Source: Piliocolobus tephrosceles (Eukaryota > Chordata > Mammalia > Primates > Cercopithecidae). From it: a stretch of DNA of 64,000 nt. Numbering within the stretch: position 1 is the first letter of the stretch; each line of letters starts with the position of its first letter. Where the stretch lies: contig NC_045443.1 of the NCBI RefSeq assembly GCF_002776525.5, positions 47,137,896 to 47,201,895 of the forward strand, in the 5' to 3' direction. Both the position numbers and the translations under genes were made by a program. The notes under the pieces were generated by a model. That model was not told the DNA's origin. It searched no databases and saw nothing but the letters and a program-made list of their open reading frames with translations. Positions 44,871-55,599 of the stretch are shown piece by piece.

Positions 44871-46374
44871 TCTCTCCAACCCAACACATGGAAGAGATGA
44901 TATGTCACAAAAATATCAATTAGATCATATATGTTGCAGACTTACTCAGAGACCTCCCCCACATCATGTCATACAAACAGCAACACATATAAAACATAAA
45001 TTATAGCTGGAATCCAGACCAAGAATCAAGGAAACAGAAAAATTCGACCAGGTCTGGGCTTTTAAACAAGCTATTCTAGATGAGGTTTGCTGTTTCTGAA
45101 GAGTTATTTTTTCCTCTAACATAGATTTACTTACTTAAAAATCCAAAAATTGCACTAGCAGGATATAATCCTCTTCTCTTTATATGCTAGGGGACCATAT
45201 ATTTTTATTAACATTCTGCAGAAGTGACTCTCAGGAATTATTTATAGATGACAAAAATATCTTTCTATATCAGTACTAACTCTGATATCTCAGCCAAATT
45301 GTAACTCAAAAAGCTAAAATTTACTCACCCTATTCAACATCAATTGAAAATAGTTGTAATTTTCCTGCTGGGTCACATTTTCACCCTCATGAATACTTGT
45401 TTATTTCCCCCCATGTATTATTTAGTCCATAGCCAGGAGATACACTAATGTGAAAGGAAACAAAAACAAAGTCATACTGTAGTACATTGCTTTTGCAGCT
45501 GTAAAACAGCTGTCACTTTCCACAACAGAGACTGCTGCCTTTCGGGAAAGCTGAAACTATCCCTGTGTGCAGCAAGAAAATCAGTTTGTGGAGCACTTTA
45601 AACCAAAAGGTGCTAGAGAATCTCAGCTGTTATTGATGGGGAGCCCCAGCGGTGGAGAAGTCACTATGTTACAGATTCCCAATCTGTGAGTATCCCTAAG
45701 GGGGCAATTTGGCAACACCATCAAAGAGTCTCAGCTGGATGTGATTGCTTTGAGCCCCCAATTTAATTTCAATCACCCAGCCAAGAGACAGATATCGTCC
45801 TTCAGAATAACAGACTATTACAGATCTTACTGCAGGGTATCCTGGGAAAAGTCTCTATCCTCTTCTTCCTCCTCCTTCAAACAACATTATTAAGAGACCT
45901 ATATATCAGGTTTTTTAGATGCATCAAGGGTGTTAAATACTTTAAGACAAAGCAATGAAAGGCTGCTGGAGTTTTTCAGGAAAGTGTTTTAATGAAAAAC
46001 TTTTCCACAAACATTGCTAAATCTGGAGATTTCCAAGAAATCAACAATATAGATTCTTTGCTGTCAAGGAAGACCATTCTCAAAGATAATCTCAGTACTT
46101 TAAGATCCTGTCACAGGAACATATTTGAGGACAATGTGAAGACAATTCTTTTCCTGAAATGTCCAGCTTCTGCTTCACTGTATCAAAAGTCTCTAATACA
46201 ACTGGCGGGCAGAAGGATTATCTTGAAACCAAATGTTCTTTATAAGCAAATCACTTGCAGAGAGTAAACAAAATATTCTCAATCCAACATAAAGACTAAG
46301 GAAGGGAAGATTTGAATTGTGATTTTTCAGAAAATTACTATCAGTTCAGCATACTAAATACCTCTTTTTTTCCC
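44871..46374 (-). other. Intron 1 single-copy 1.5 kb
   Basis: No gene or clear repeat. GCAGCTGTAAAACAGCTGTC at 45497-45516 holds two CAGCTG E-boxes as an imperfect palindrome. Confidence 0.5.
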
Positions 46375-46545
46375 TGTGAATTCTTCCTATTCTGGTCTTC
46401 CGTCCTTCAAGGTCTAGAATAAGTCTCACCAATTCACTGAAGCCTTCCCTAACCATTTCAGTCCAAAATGATTTCCTTTATTATCTGTAACATTCATTTA
46501 GCAGATACAAAAATACTGTTTATTATTAATCCTCTATGTTCAAAA
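46375..46545 (+). repeat. L2-like fragment
   Basis: CTTCAAGGTCTAGAATAAGT and TCACTGAAGCCTTCCCTAAC are L2 3' region words. Confidence 0.45.
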
Positions 46546-46562
46546 AAATTAACAGTAAAACA

Positions 46563-46862
46563 GGCCAGGTGCAGTGGCTCACATCTGTAATCCCAGCACT
46601 TTGGGAGGCCAAGGCAGGTGGTTCACCTGAGGTTGGAAGTTCGAGACCAGCCTGACCAAAATGGGGAAACCCCATCTCTACTAAAAATACAAAATTTGCC
46701 AGGCATGGTGGCGCATGCCTGTAATCCCAGTTACTCGGGAGGCTGAGGCAGGAGAATCGCTTGAACCCGGGAGGTGGAGGTTGCAGTGACCCAAGATCAC
46801 ATCATTGCACTCTAGCCTGGGCAACAAGAGTGAAACTCTGTCTACCAAAAAAAAAAAAAAAA
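46563..46862 (+). repeat. Alu, intron 1
   Basis: Full dimer, A18 tail. Confidence 0.92.
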
Positions 46863-47089
46863 TAGCAAAATAAAAATCTCACTACCCTAAACAACTATAT
46901 GTACCACCTGATTTAATCTTTGTCCATTATACACTCATATTTCATGGTGTTACAATCATACATTACATATAATTTTGTGTTTTGCTTCTTTCTATCATGT
47001 TTCCATTAAGTTCTAAAGAGTTGATAAACAACTGTTTAACTATTCTCTTCTTTGGACGTTTAGGTCATTTCCAGTTTTTCACTTACCTC

Positions 47090-47395
47090 TGCCTGGAATC
47101 TCTTGCATGGTCATTCTCTCACCTCAAATATCTTTACTCAAATGCCACTTTCTCAGTAAGGTCTTTCCAATCATCCTATTGTAAATGGCAAGCTTTCTCT
47201 AACATTACCCGGCTTTACTTTGTTCCAAAGCACTTCTCTCCATCTAACATATTTACATATTTATTCAGTTTATTGTCTGTTTCCCCTCTAGCTTAAGTTC
47301 CAAGAAAGCAGAGATTTGTATGTTTTCTTCCCTGATGCCTAGTACAGTACCTGACATTTGGTAAATGACTATAAATATTTGGGGAATAAATGAAT
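47090..47395 (+). repeat. L2 3' region, intron 1
   Basis: CAAATGCCACTTTCTCAGTAAGG, AGCAGAGATTTGTATG and a GGGGAATAAATGAATTGAG end match L2 order. Confidence 0.6.
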
Positions 47396-47690
47396 TGAGC
47401 ATTCCTATGGACAATATTTTTCTTCAGGTGACTGTGTTCCTTAGAATAGATTTCCAAGACTAGGATTGCCATATTAGGGTGTAAAAACCATTATATGGCT
47501 CTTAATACTGCCAAAATGTTTTCTAAAAGGGATGTACTAATGTACAGTACTCTCAACAATGTATATATGCGCTTACCAGACTCACCAGTTATCTAAAGTT
47601 CTATTACCCCAAATTAACTGCACATTCTTTAAGACCAAATAAGACTGTCTTCCACTTACACTTTGCACTTAAGAAATACCTATTGAATGA

Positions 47691-48617
47691 AAGTAAGCAG
47701 ACCGGGTACGGTGGCTGACGCCTCTAAACCCAGCACTTTGGCAGGCCACGGCAGGCTGATCACATGAGGCCAGGAGTTCAAGACCAGCCTGGCCAACATG
47801 GTGAAACCGTATCCCTATTAGAAACAAAAAATTAGCCGGGCATGGTGGTGCACACCTGCAATTCCAGCTACTCCGGAGGCTGAGGCAGGAGAATCACTTG
47901 AACCCGGGAGGCAGAGTTTGCAGTGAGCCGAGATCGCACCACTGCACTTCAACCTGGGCCACAGAGCAAGACTCAGTCTCAAAAAAGAAAAAAGAAAGTA
48001 AGCTAGTACAACCTTTATGGAAAACAGTATGGAGATTTCTCAAAGAACTAAAAATAGAACTATCATTCGATCCAGCAATCCCACTAATGGGTATAAGGGT
48101 AAGAAATCAGTATATCAAAAAGGCCCCTGCACTCATATGTTTATCGCAGCAGAATTTACAATAGCAAAGATATGGTATCAACCTAAGTGTTCATCAACGG
48201 AGGATGGATAAAGAAAATGTGATACATAGACAGACATACACCACAGACTACTACTCAGCCATAAAAAAGAATGAAATCACATCTTTTGCAGCAACATAGA
48301 TAGAACTGGAAGTCATTATCCTCAGTGAAATAACTCACAATGTCAAATACCGCATGTTCTCACTTATAAGTGGAAGCTAATCAATGGGTACACAGACATA
48401 CAGAGTGGAATAATACACACTGGAGACTACAAAAGATGGGAAGGCGGAAGCGGGAGCTGAGGGCTGAAAAACTACGTATTGGGTACAATGTTCACTATTT
48501 GAGTGATGGGGACACTAAGAACCCAGACCTCACCACGACGCAATATATGCATGTAAGAAATCTGCACCTGTACCCCCTAAATATACAAAAAATGTTTTAA
48601 AACCCCCTCCCAAAAAT
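47691..48617 (+). mobile_element. LINE-1 (5'-truncated ORF2 end and 3' UTR), intron 1
   Basis: From TAGTACAACC...AAAACAGTATGGAGATTTC through the end of ORF2 to the L1 3' terminus CTGCACCTGTACCCCCTAAA. Perfect 17-bp duplication AAATACCTATTGAATGA at 47674-47690 and 48618-48634. Several stops; not active. An Alu sits 8 bp from its 5' edge. Confidence 0.93.
47699..47993 (+). repeat. Alu inserted at the 5' edge of the L1
   Basis: Full dimer; GAAAGTAAGC duplicated at 47689-47698 and 47994-48003. Confidence 0.92.
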
Positions 48618-49089
48618 AAATACCTATTGAATGATTAAGCTACAGGAAAGGCGCCTTCTCTAAACACCTACAATAACTCGGAAAGCTTATTTACCCGACA
48701 CATTCGAGAGAAAGATAATGCTTTAAAAAAAAAAAAAAAAAAAAGGCTTATCTACCCACCTACCCCCACTTTTCCTACACACACCTTTTGGCCTACGAAT
48801 GAAATCCTGTGAAGAGAAATATACGTGAAAATGCACAAGTAAGGCCTCGTTGTTACTGAGGCTAAGAATTAGGAGAAAGACAAGATGTCATTGCCTCGGC
48901 CTGCATCCCTAGACACACGCGACCCACTGAGGAGAGGGGCTCCACTGCAGGCCGCCCGGGTCTCTCAAACACCAGGGAGCTTCCCTTCGAAAAAGATGGG
49001 GTGTCATTCCAACCACTCTTAAACTCGTATTTGACTGAGAGACTCTTCTTTGGGATGGCTCCTGCCCTGCTCCAGCCATCACCTCAAAA

Positions 49090-49575
49090 AGACGCCCCCG
49101 GCTTTCCACAAAACCCGGCGCCAAGACAGAAGCCCCCTACCCTCCCAGGCTGCGTCCATTCGGCCTGCCCCGACCCCCGCCCCAGAAAAGCCCGAGTGGA
49201 GAGGCTGTGGCTGCCGGCCTGTCCCGCTGTCCCGGACCCCCGCGGCGTCCACGGCTCGCCACACGAATGCTCTGCTTCCTACCACAATCCAGCGCCAGAC
49301 GCACCTGGTCTGGCACCCCCACTACTCACTTCAGTCAGCCTGGCCCCACCTGGGCCGCCCTTCACTTCGCTCCCCGCCTCACCCAACGGCAGAGCAGCGC
49401 CGCGACGCGCCGCCAGCTCCCGTTTGAAATCCTTCACCAACCAATCACAGAGAAATTTATTCCTCCCGCGCCGTCCCTCTACGGTGTGACGTACGCGTCA
49501 GGGACACGCAGAGGTGACGGGAACGGGAATGGGCATGCGCATTCTGACAAAGCGAAGCCAAAGATGGCCATTTTG
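49090..49575 (-). promoter_or_regulatory. RACGAP1: RACGAP1 CpG-island promoter
   Basis: CpG-dense block, the densest in the window. Motifs read by eye: ATTGG (CCAAT box, NF-Y type) at 49445-49441; TTTGAA/TTCAAA at 49423-49428, a CHR-like word used by late cell-cycle genes; TCCCGCGCC at 49464-49472 (E2F-like); TGACGTACGCGTCA at 49487-49500 (two CRE half-sites); GCATGCGC at 49533-49540 (NRF1 core); AAGATGGCC at 49560-49568 (YY1-like). CCAAT plus CHR fits the G2/M expression known for RACGAP1. Functional use of each site is inference. Confidence 0.8.
49330..49430 (-). other. RACGAP1: RACGAP1 exon 1, non-coding 5' UTR (candidate)
   Basis: On the minus strand a GTGAGT donor at 49329-49324 follows GC-rich sequence inside the CpG island. 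It is the best donor downstream of the ATTGG (CCAAT) box. The first coding exon at 40989 opens with a clean acceptor and only four untranslated bases before the ATG, so an upstream non-coding exon is required. The 5' edge (transcription start) is a guess from the promoter motifs. Confidence 0.55.
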
Positions 49576-50300
49576 ACTAATGTCAATGGGTTGGTTTTTT
49601 TTTTTTGCGGTGCCCTTTGCTGAAGTCATTCAGGATGCCATATTGCCTAAGGGCAAGTGGTACTTCTTAAGTGCAAATTATTCTTGGTCTCACTGTCTGC
49701 GGGACTAGGGCCCTTGGAAACGATTAACTGAACAATGTTAAGTCTCAGTAGAATCGGAAGAATACCAGGAGTTAGAACAGCAGTTATTTTCAAGCACATT
49801 CACTGAGCTATATTATCCCTTCCATTGATGTATCCATTCAGACTTTTATTTGACACATATTAAGTGAGCCCACATCATCACAAGCACTCCACTGGGAATC
49901 GGAAAAATAAAGATGGTATGGTCTCTGCTGTCCAGTAGCTACGAATGGAGGCGATAGCTCGAGGAAACAAAAATAAATACAAAATGAAAATAAAATACTA
50001 TAATTCCATTTAATAAACGTTATTTAGAACTTGGCATTGTGCTAGCACAGGAGCTTTCATGCTTTTTTAAAAATCTGGACCCACAGCGTGAAATACACTT
50101 TACATTACAACCGGGTAATGAAAACTCTGCTCATCCTTACTACATGCAACGTACTCAGAACTCACTACCCAACAACGCATGGCTACCCGCAATTTGGAAA
50201 AATACTGGCTGGAGCATACAAGAAGCGCTGTGGTTTAAAGGAAAGAGCACTTACTGTCACATTGGTCTTTAAGCTAAAAAAAAAAAAAAAAAAAAAAAAA
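49576..50300. other. Upstream of RACGAP1, mostly unassigned
   Basis: Besides the ancient repeat at 49790-49970, no gene or clear repeat; ends in an A-run at about 50278-50300. Confidence 0.4.
49790..49970 (-). repeat. Ancient mammalian repeat (MIR/L2-like)
   Basis: GATGTATCCATTCAGACTTTTATT, CAAGCACTCCACTGGGAATCGG and GGTCTCTGCTGTCC keep the order of the common ancient repeat also seen at 16736-16890. Confidence 0.45.
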
Positions 50301-50302
50301 GA

Positions 50303-50586
50303 AAAGAAAGAAAGATCACAGATTTGGGGGGGGAGGGAGATTAGGGAGATATTGGTCAAGAGATATAAAATTTCGGTTAGAGGAAAATTTAGATCTATTG
50401 TACAACACGGTGACTGTAGTTAATAACAATGTATAATACATTTGAAAAATTGCTAAGAGTAGATCTTAAATGCTCTGATCACACACCCCAAAAAAGTATA
50501 TGAGGTAATGAGTATGTTAATTTGCTTGATTTAGTCATTCCACAGTGTATACGTATATTAAAACATCACCATAAATATATAAAATT
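50303..50586 (+). mobile_element. Old LINE-1 3' UTR fragment
   Basis: GGGAGATATTGGTCAAG, ACACGGTGACTGTAGTTAAT, AATTGCTAAGAGTAGATCTT and GAGGTAATGAGTATGTTAAT follow the order of L1M-type 3' ends. Interrupted by the Alu at 50587. Confidence 0.65.
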
Positions 50587-50867
50587 GGCCGGGTGCGGTG
50601 GCTCAAGCCTGTAATCCCAGCACTTTGGGAGGCCGAGAAGGGCGGATCACGAGGTCAGGAGATCGAGACCATCCTGGCTAACATGGTGAAACCCCGTCTC
50701 TACTAAAAAATACAAAAACTAGACGGGCAAGGTGGCGGGCGCCTGTAGTCCCAGCTACTCGGGAGGCTGAGGCAGGAGAATGGCGTAAACCCGGGAGGCA
50801 GAGCTTGCAGTGAGCTGAGATCCGGCCACTGCACTCCAGTCGCGGCGACAGAGCGAGACTCTGCCTC

Positions 50868-50911
<44 letters not shown>
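50587..50911 (+). repeat. AluY, Old World monkey type, with (TA)n tail
   Basis: GATCCGGCCACTGCACTCC present. Tail has grown into (TA) about 20 (50877-50916). ATATATAAAATT duplicated at 50575-50586 and 50912-50923. Confidence 0.93.
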
Positions 50912-50923
<12 letters not shown>

Positions 50924-50982
50924 GTATTTTATCAAAAAATACACCACAAATTTTGTAACCCGAAAACTTGACTCCACTTTTA

Positions 50983-51257
50983 TTTTAGAGACAGGGTCTT
51001 ACTCTGTCACCCAGGCTGGAGTGCAGTGGCACAATCATAGCTCACTGCAAATACGAACTCCTAGGCTCAAGGGATCCTCCCTCATACCTAGGACTACAGG
51101 CACATGCTCAAGGTAATTCTGTTTGCTTGTTTATCTTTTGTAGAGATATGTTGTCACTATGTTGTCTAGACTAGTCTTGAGCTCCTGGCCTTAGGTGATC
51201 CTTCCACCTGAGCCTCCCAAAGCACTGGGATTACAGGCACTAGCACTCCACCTGGCC
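50983..51257 (-). repeat. AluJ-like, diverged
   Basis: Antisense copy with a deletion in the right arm. Confidence 0.88.
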
Positions 51258-51829
51258 TTGAACAATAGCAGGCATTCCACTGACCCATCTGTATTATCAC
51301 TTTTAAATGCTTCTGTACTTCACTACCTCCAAGTATAAAATAGAAATAATAATCCCATCTCTATCTCACAGGTTTATTCCCAGATCAACTGAAACACAGT
51401 GTAGTACATTATCGAAGTTTATACTTGGTAAATTGCAATACAGATTATTATTAATATTATTACGAAAGGGATGAAGAAAGAAAATATGAACTGTAATTTA
51501 TTACCCATTTAATCCTCCTAACAACCTTTCAAGGTCAGGAGCATTCATTGATTGCATTAGCCTGTGCCTCCTTAGATACCTATAATACAATGAAATAAGT
51601 ACTAGGACAAAGACATGTATAAAGTGCTTTAGGAATACAGACAAGGAAGCAATTAATCCCATCTGGGGAGTGGGAGTGTTAAAAAAGCCTATGGAGACTT
51701 GATATCTGAGCTGGGTCTTGAAGTGTGAATAGGAATTTACAGGAGAGAAGGGAGTGGGAAATTACTAGCAATAGGAAGATCACGTGACCTCTGAAGAATG
51801 AGGCAAGCATATATTTAATAAATACACAA
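51258..51829. other. Upstream single-copy with MIR-like scraps
   Basis: 51330-51470 (AAATAGAAATAATAATCCCATC, CTCACAGGTTTATT) is MIR-like. No gene. Confidence 0.45.
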
Positions 51830-52130
51830 GGCCAGGCGCAGTGGCTCATGCCTGTAATCCTGGCACTTTGGGAGGCCAGGGCGGGTGGATCGCGAGGTCA
51901 GGAGTTTGAGACCAGCCTGGCCAACATAGTGAAACCCTGTCTCTACTAAAAACACAAAAATTAGCCAGATGTGGTGGCAGATGCCTGTAATCCCAGCTAC
52001 TTGGGAGGCTGAGGCAGGAAAATCGTTTGAACCCGGGAGGCAGAGGTTGCAGTGAGCTGAGATCGTGCCATTGCACTTCAGCCAGGGCAACAGGGCGTGA
52101 CTCTGTCTCAAATCAATCAATCAATCAATC
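51830..52130 (+). repeat. Alu with (ATCA)n tail
   Basis: Full dimer; AATACACAAG at 51820-51829 region and 52131-52140. Confidence 0.92.
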
Positions 52131-52140
52131 AATACACAAG

Positions 52141-52748
52141 AAAGCATTTATGAAGGTTTAGGCTGTGAAGGAATATTTACCTCAACTTTCAGGTGATGTT
52201 GGGGGTTCAGTGAGTATGATGCTTCTTGAGTAGCTTTGGCCTGATAATGAAAAGGAGAGACTGGCAAAGTAGGATGAGACCACACTAGGAATGGATTGGA
52301 CTTGATCCTGTAATAGACTCAGTGACAAGACAATGGGACTTCGACTGACTTGACTGATTTGTCTTTGGATAGAACATACACTAAAATGGCAAGCAGGATT
52401 GTCTGGAAAGGGAAAAATGTAAAGGTAGACTATTTAGGCCAGTGGCAGTGGGGATGACAAGGAGGGGACAGGTGGGAAGATATTTATTAAATCAATCAAT
52501 GAAATGAAATGGATGTATTAAATGATTGGACCTCAGGGGTGAGAGAGAGAAGCATGGGAGTGTAGAATGCCTCAGCTTTCCCTCTTTCCCTTACACCTCA
52601 ATTACTGAGCGAAACTCCTAAGTACTGATCTCTTGTGTGTGCCCACTTTTCTCCTTCCCCCTGTCACCACCCTTGTCCGATTTGGTAGTCCAACCCCAAT
52701 GAAACTGTTCGCCCTCCCTTGCATTCTTTACTCTTCAAGTGATCTTTT
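52141..52748. other. Upstream single-copy stretch
   Basis: No gene or repeat recognised. Confidence 0.5.
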
Positions 52749-52763
52749 AAAAATGCAATTATG

Positions 52764-53064
52764 GGCCGGGCGCGGTGGCTCACGCCTGTAATCCCAGCAC
52801 TTTGGGAGGTCGAGGCGGGCAGATCACGAGGTCAGGAGATCGAGACCATCCTGGCTAACACGGTGAAACCCCGTCTCTACTAAAACTTCAGAAAATGAGC
52901 CGGGAGTGGGGGCAGGCGCCTGTAGTCCAAGCTACAGGACTCGGGAGGCTGAGGCAGGAGAATGGTGTGAACCCAGGAGGCGGAGCTTGCAGTGAGCTGA
53001 GATTGCATCACTGCACTCCAGCCTGGGCGACAGAGCGAGACTCTGACTCAAAAAAAAAAAAAAA
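52764..53064 (+). repeat. AluY-like
   Basis: Full dimer; AAAAATGCAATT (52749-52760) and again from 53065. Confidence 0.92.
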
Positions 53065-53078
53065 AAAAATGCAATTTT

Positions 53079-53391
53079 GACTGGGCGAGGTGTCTCACGC
53101 CTATAATCCCAGCACTTTGGGAGGCCGAGGCCTGTGGATCTCCTGTGGTCAAGAGTTCGAGACCAGCCTGGCCAACATGGTGAAACCCCATCTCTACTAA
53201 AAAATACAAAAAAACTAGCCGGGCGAGGTGGCGGGCGCCTGTAGTCCCAGCTACTCGAGAGGCTGAGGCAGGAGAATAGCGTGAACCCAAGAGGCGGAGC
53301 TTACAGTGAGCTGAGATCCGGCCACTGCACTCCAGCCTGGGCACAGAGCGAGACTCCGTCTCAAAAAAAAAAAACAACAAAAAAACAAACA
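53079..53391 (+). repeat. Chimeric Alu: AluS-like left arm, monkey AluY right arm
   Basis: Left arm has AGAGTTCGAGACCAGCCTGG (AluS/J form); right arm has GATCCGGCCACTGCACTCC. Confidence 0.9.
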
Positions 53392-53392
53392 T

Positions 53393-53690
53393 TGGCTGGG
53401 TGTGGTGGTTCATGCCTGTAATCCTAGCACTTTGTGAGGCCAAGACGGGCAGATCACCTGAGGTTAGGAGTTCGTGACCAGCCTGGCCAACATGGTGAAA
53501 TCCCGTCTCTACTAAAAATACAAAACAGCCAGGTATGGTGGTGCGTACTTGTAATCCCAGCTAGTCAGGAGACTAAGGCAGGAGAATCGCTTGAACCTGG
53601 TAAGCGGAGGTTGCAATGAGCTGAGACTATGCCACTACACTCCAGCCTGGGCAACAGAGTGAGACTCCGTCTCAAAAAAAAAAAAAAAAA
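53393..53690 (+). repeat. Alu, third of a tandem cluster
   Basis: Full dimer; followed by AAAGTGCAATTCTA, a degenerate copy of the cluster's target site. Confidence 0.92.
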
Positions 53691-53765
53691 TTAAAAATTA
53701 AAGTGCAATTCTACCACAGAAATGATAACTATGTGAAGTAATGCATAGCTTAATTAATGAGCTAG

Positions 53766-54150
53766 ATTTGGCCAGACATGCTGTGGCTCACGCCTGTAAT
53801 CCCAGTGCTTTGGGAGGCTGAGATGACAGGATCACTAGTGGCCAGGAGTTCAAGACCATCCTGGGCAATATATTGAGACCTCCTCACTACAAAAAACTGA
53901 AAAATTAGGCTCCTGTGCCTATGGAGTAGCCATTCATTTATTCCTTTACTTTCTTAATAAACTTGCTTTCATTTAAAACAAACAAACTAGCTGAATGTAG
54001 TGGGCTTGCCTGTAGTCCAGCTACTTGGAAGCCTGAGGCAGGAAGATCATTTGAGTCCAGGGGTTCAAGGCTGCAGTGAGCTATGATTGTACCACTGCAC
54101 TTCAGCCTGAATGACAGAGCAAGATCTTGTCTCAAAAAAAAAAAAAAAAA
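53766..54150 (+). repeat. AluJ interrupted by a 78-bp insert
   Basis: Left arm 53766-53908, non-Alu insert about 53909-53986, right arm 53987-54143, then A24 and (GAAA)n to about 54188. Confidence 0.85.
53909..53986 (+). mobile_element. Insert with AATAAA, probable ERV1-type LTR end
   Basis: TGGAGTAGCCATTC...CTTTACTTTCTTAATAAACT resembles the poly(A)-signal region of ERV1-class LTRs; AATAAA at 53956-53961, then an A-rich end. Confidence 0.45.
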
Positions 54151-54220
54151 AAAAAAGAAAGAAAGAAAGAAAAGGAAAAGAAAAAGAAGCTATATTTAAT
54201 CATTCCATAATATATATACA

Positions 54221-54522
54221 GCCCGGGCACACACGGTAGCTCATGCCTGTAATCACTTTGGGAAGTTGAGGAAGGCGGATCACTTAAGGCCAGGAGTTTG
54301 AGAACAGCCTGGCCAACATGGTGAAGCCCTTTCTCTACTAAAAATAAAAAAATTAGTCAGGTGTGGTGGCAAATGCCTATAATCCCAGCTACTCGGGAGG
54401 ATGAGGCAGGAGAATTGCTTAAACTTGGAAGGCAGGGGTTGCAGTAACCCGTGATCGCGCCACTGCACTCCAGACTGGGCGACAGAGTGAGACTCTGTCT
54501 CAGAAACAAAACAAAACAAAAA
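54221..54522 (+). repeat. Alu, diverged
   Basis: Dimer with altered start (CACACACGG) and (AAAAC)n tail; AATAATATATACA-like flanks. Confidence 0.9.
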
Positions 54523-54588
54523 CAATAATATATACACATTATACTTCAAAACATCATGTTGTACATGATAAATACATACATGTTTATG

Positions 54589-54887
54589 TCTTTTTTTTTT
54601 TTTTTTTTTGGAGTTTTGCTCTTTCGCCCAGGCTGGAGTGTAATGGCGTGATCTCGGCTCACTGCAACCTCCGCCTCCCAGGTTCAAGAGATTCTCCTGC
54701 CCCAGCCTCCAGAATAGCTGGGATTACAGGCACCCGCCACCACACCTGGCTACTTTTTCTATTTTTAGTAGAGCCGGGCTGTCACCACGTTGGCCAGGCT
54801 GGTCTCAAACTTGGTGACCTCAGGTGATCGATCTATCTGCCTTGGCCTTCCAAAGTGCTAGGATTACAGACGCCACTGCGCCCAGCC
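54589..54887 (-). repeat. Alu
   Basis: Full antisense copy, T23 start. Confidence 0.92.
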
Positions 54888-55003
54888 AATTTTTAAAAAT
54901 AAACTTGAAAAAAAAAAGTTTAAAAATGTTATTCTAATCATATATCTCCCTTACTTAAAATCCTTAATGACTTCAACTTGCCTTCTAATAAAGACCAAAA
55001 TTC

Positions 55004-55306
55004 TGCCGTGCGCAGTGGCTCATGCCTGTGATCCCAACACTTTGGGAGGCTGAGGCGGGCGGATCACTTGAGGTCAGGAGTTCAAGACCAGCCTGGCCAA
55101 CATGGTGAAACCCTGTCTCTACTAAAACTACAAAAAAATTAGCCGGGCATTGTGGTGTGTGCCTGTAATCCCAGCTACTCAGGAGGCTGAGGCAGGAGAA
55201 TTGCTTGAACCTGGGAGGTGGAGGTTGCAGTGAGCCGAGATTGCGCCACCGCACTCCAGCCTGGGCAACAGAGCAAGACTCCATCTCAAAAAAAAAAAAA
55301 AAAAAA
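55004..55306 (+). repeat. Alu
   Basis: Full dimer, A18 tail. Confidence 0.92.
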
Positions 55307-55599
55307 TCCTTCACAAGGCCCTCCTGGGCTGCTTTTGCTCGCCCCCCTAGCTGCACTGCCCAACCCTCATTTGCAGTTCCTCCGCGCACCTGGCTACCAT
55401 TTCCACCTGGGGCCTTTACCCTTCCCTGCGCCCCGGCACTCTCCCGAACTTCCAGTGCCTCTTCACTAGGATAAGTTCTACTCACCCTCTAGACAGCTTA
55501 AACTTAAACGCTGATGCCTAGGTCCGTGCCTTTACTATAAACTCCCGCAGCACTGTGTTCTCTCCCTTTCATACTCCTGATTCATTTAGTCTTCCTGGT

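Noticed and set aside
45490..45520. Palindromic CAGCTG pair as a functional enhancer
   Set aside because: Two E-boxes in AT-rich intron sequence are common by chance; nothing else supports it.
48017..48211. Short ORF resembling a protein fragment (MENSMEISQRTKN)
   Set aside because: It is the degenerate end of L1 ORF2 with stops; annotated as L1.
49001..49489. 162-codon plus-strand ORF across the CpG island
   Set aside because: GC-rich promoter DNA gives long chance ORFs in several overlapping frames; Pro/Ser/Ala composition and no known domain.
50280..50300. A-run as the end of a processed pseudogene
   Set aside because: Sequence before it shows no gene-like coding content and no paired target duplication was found.
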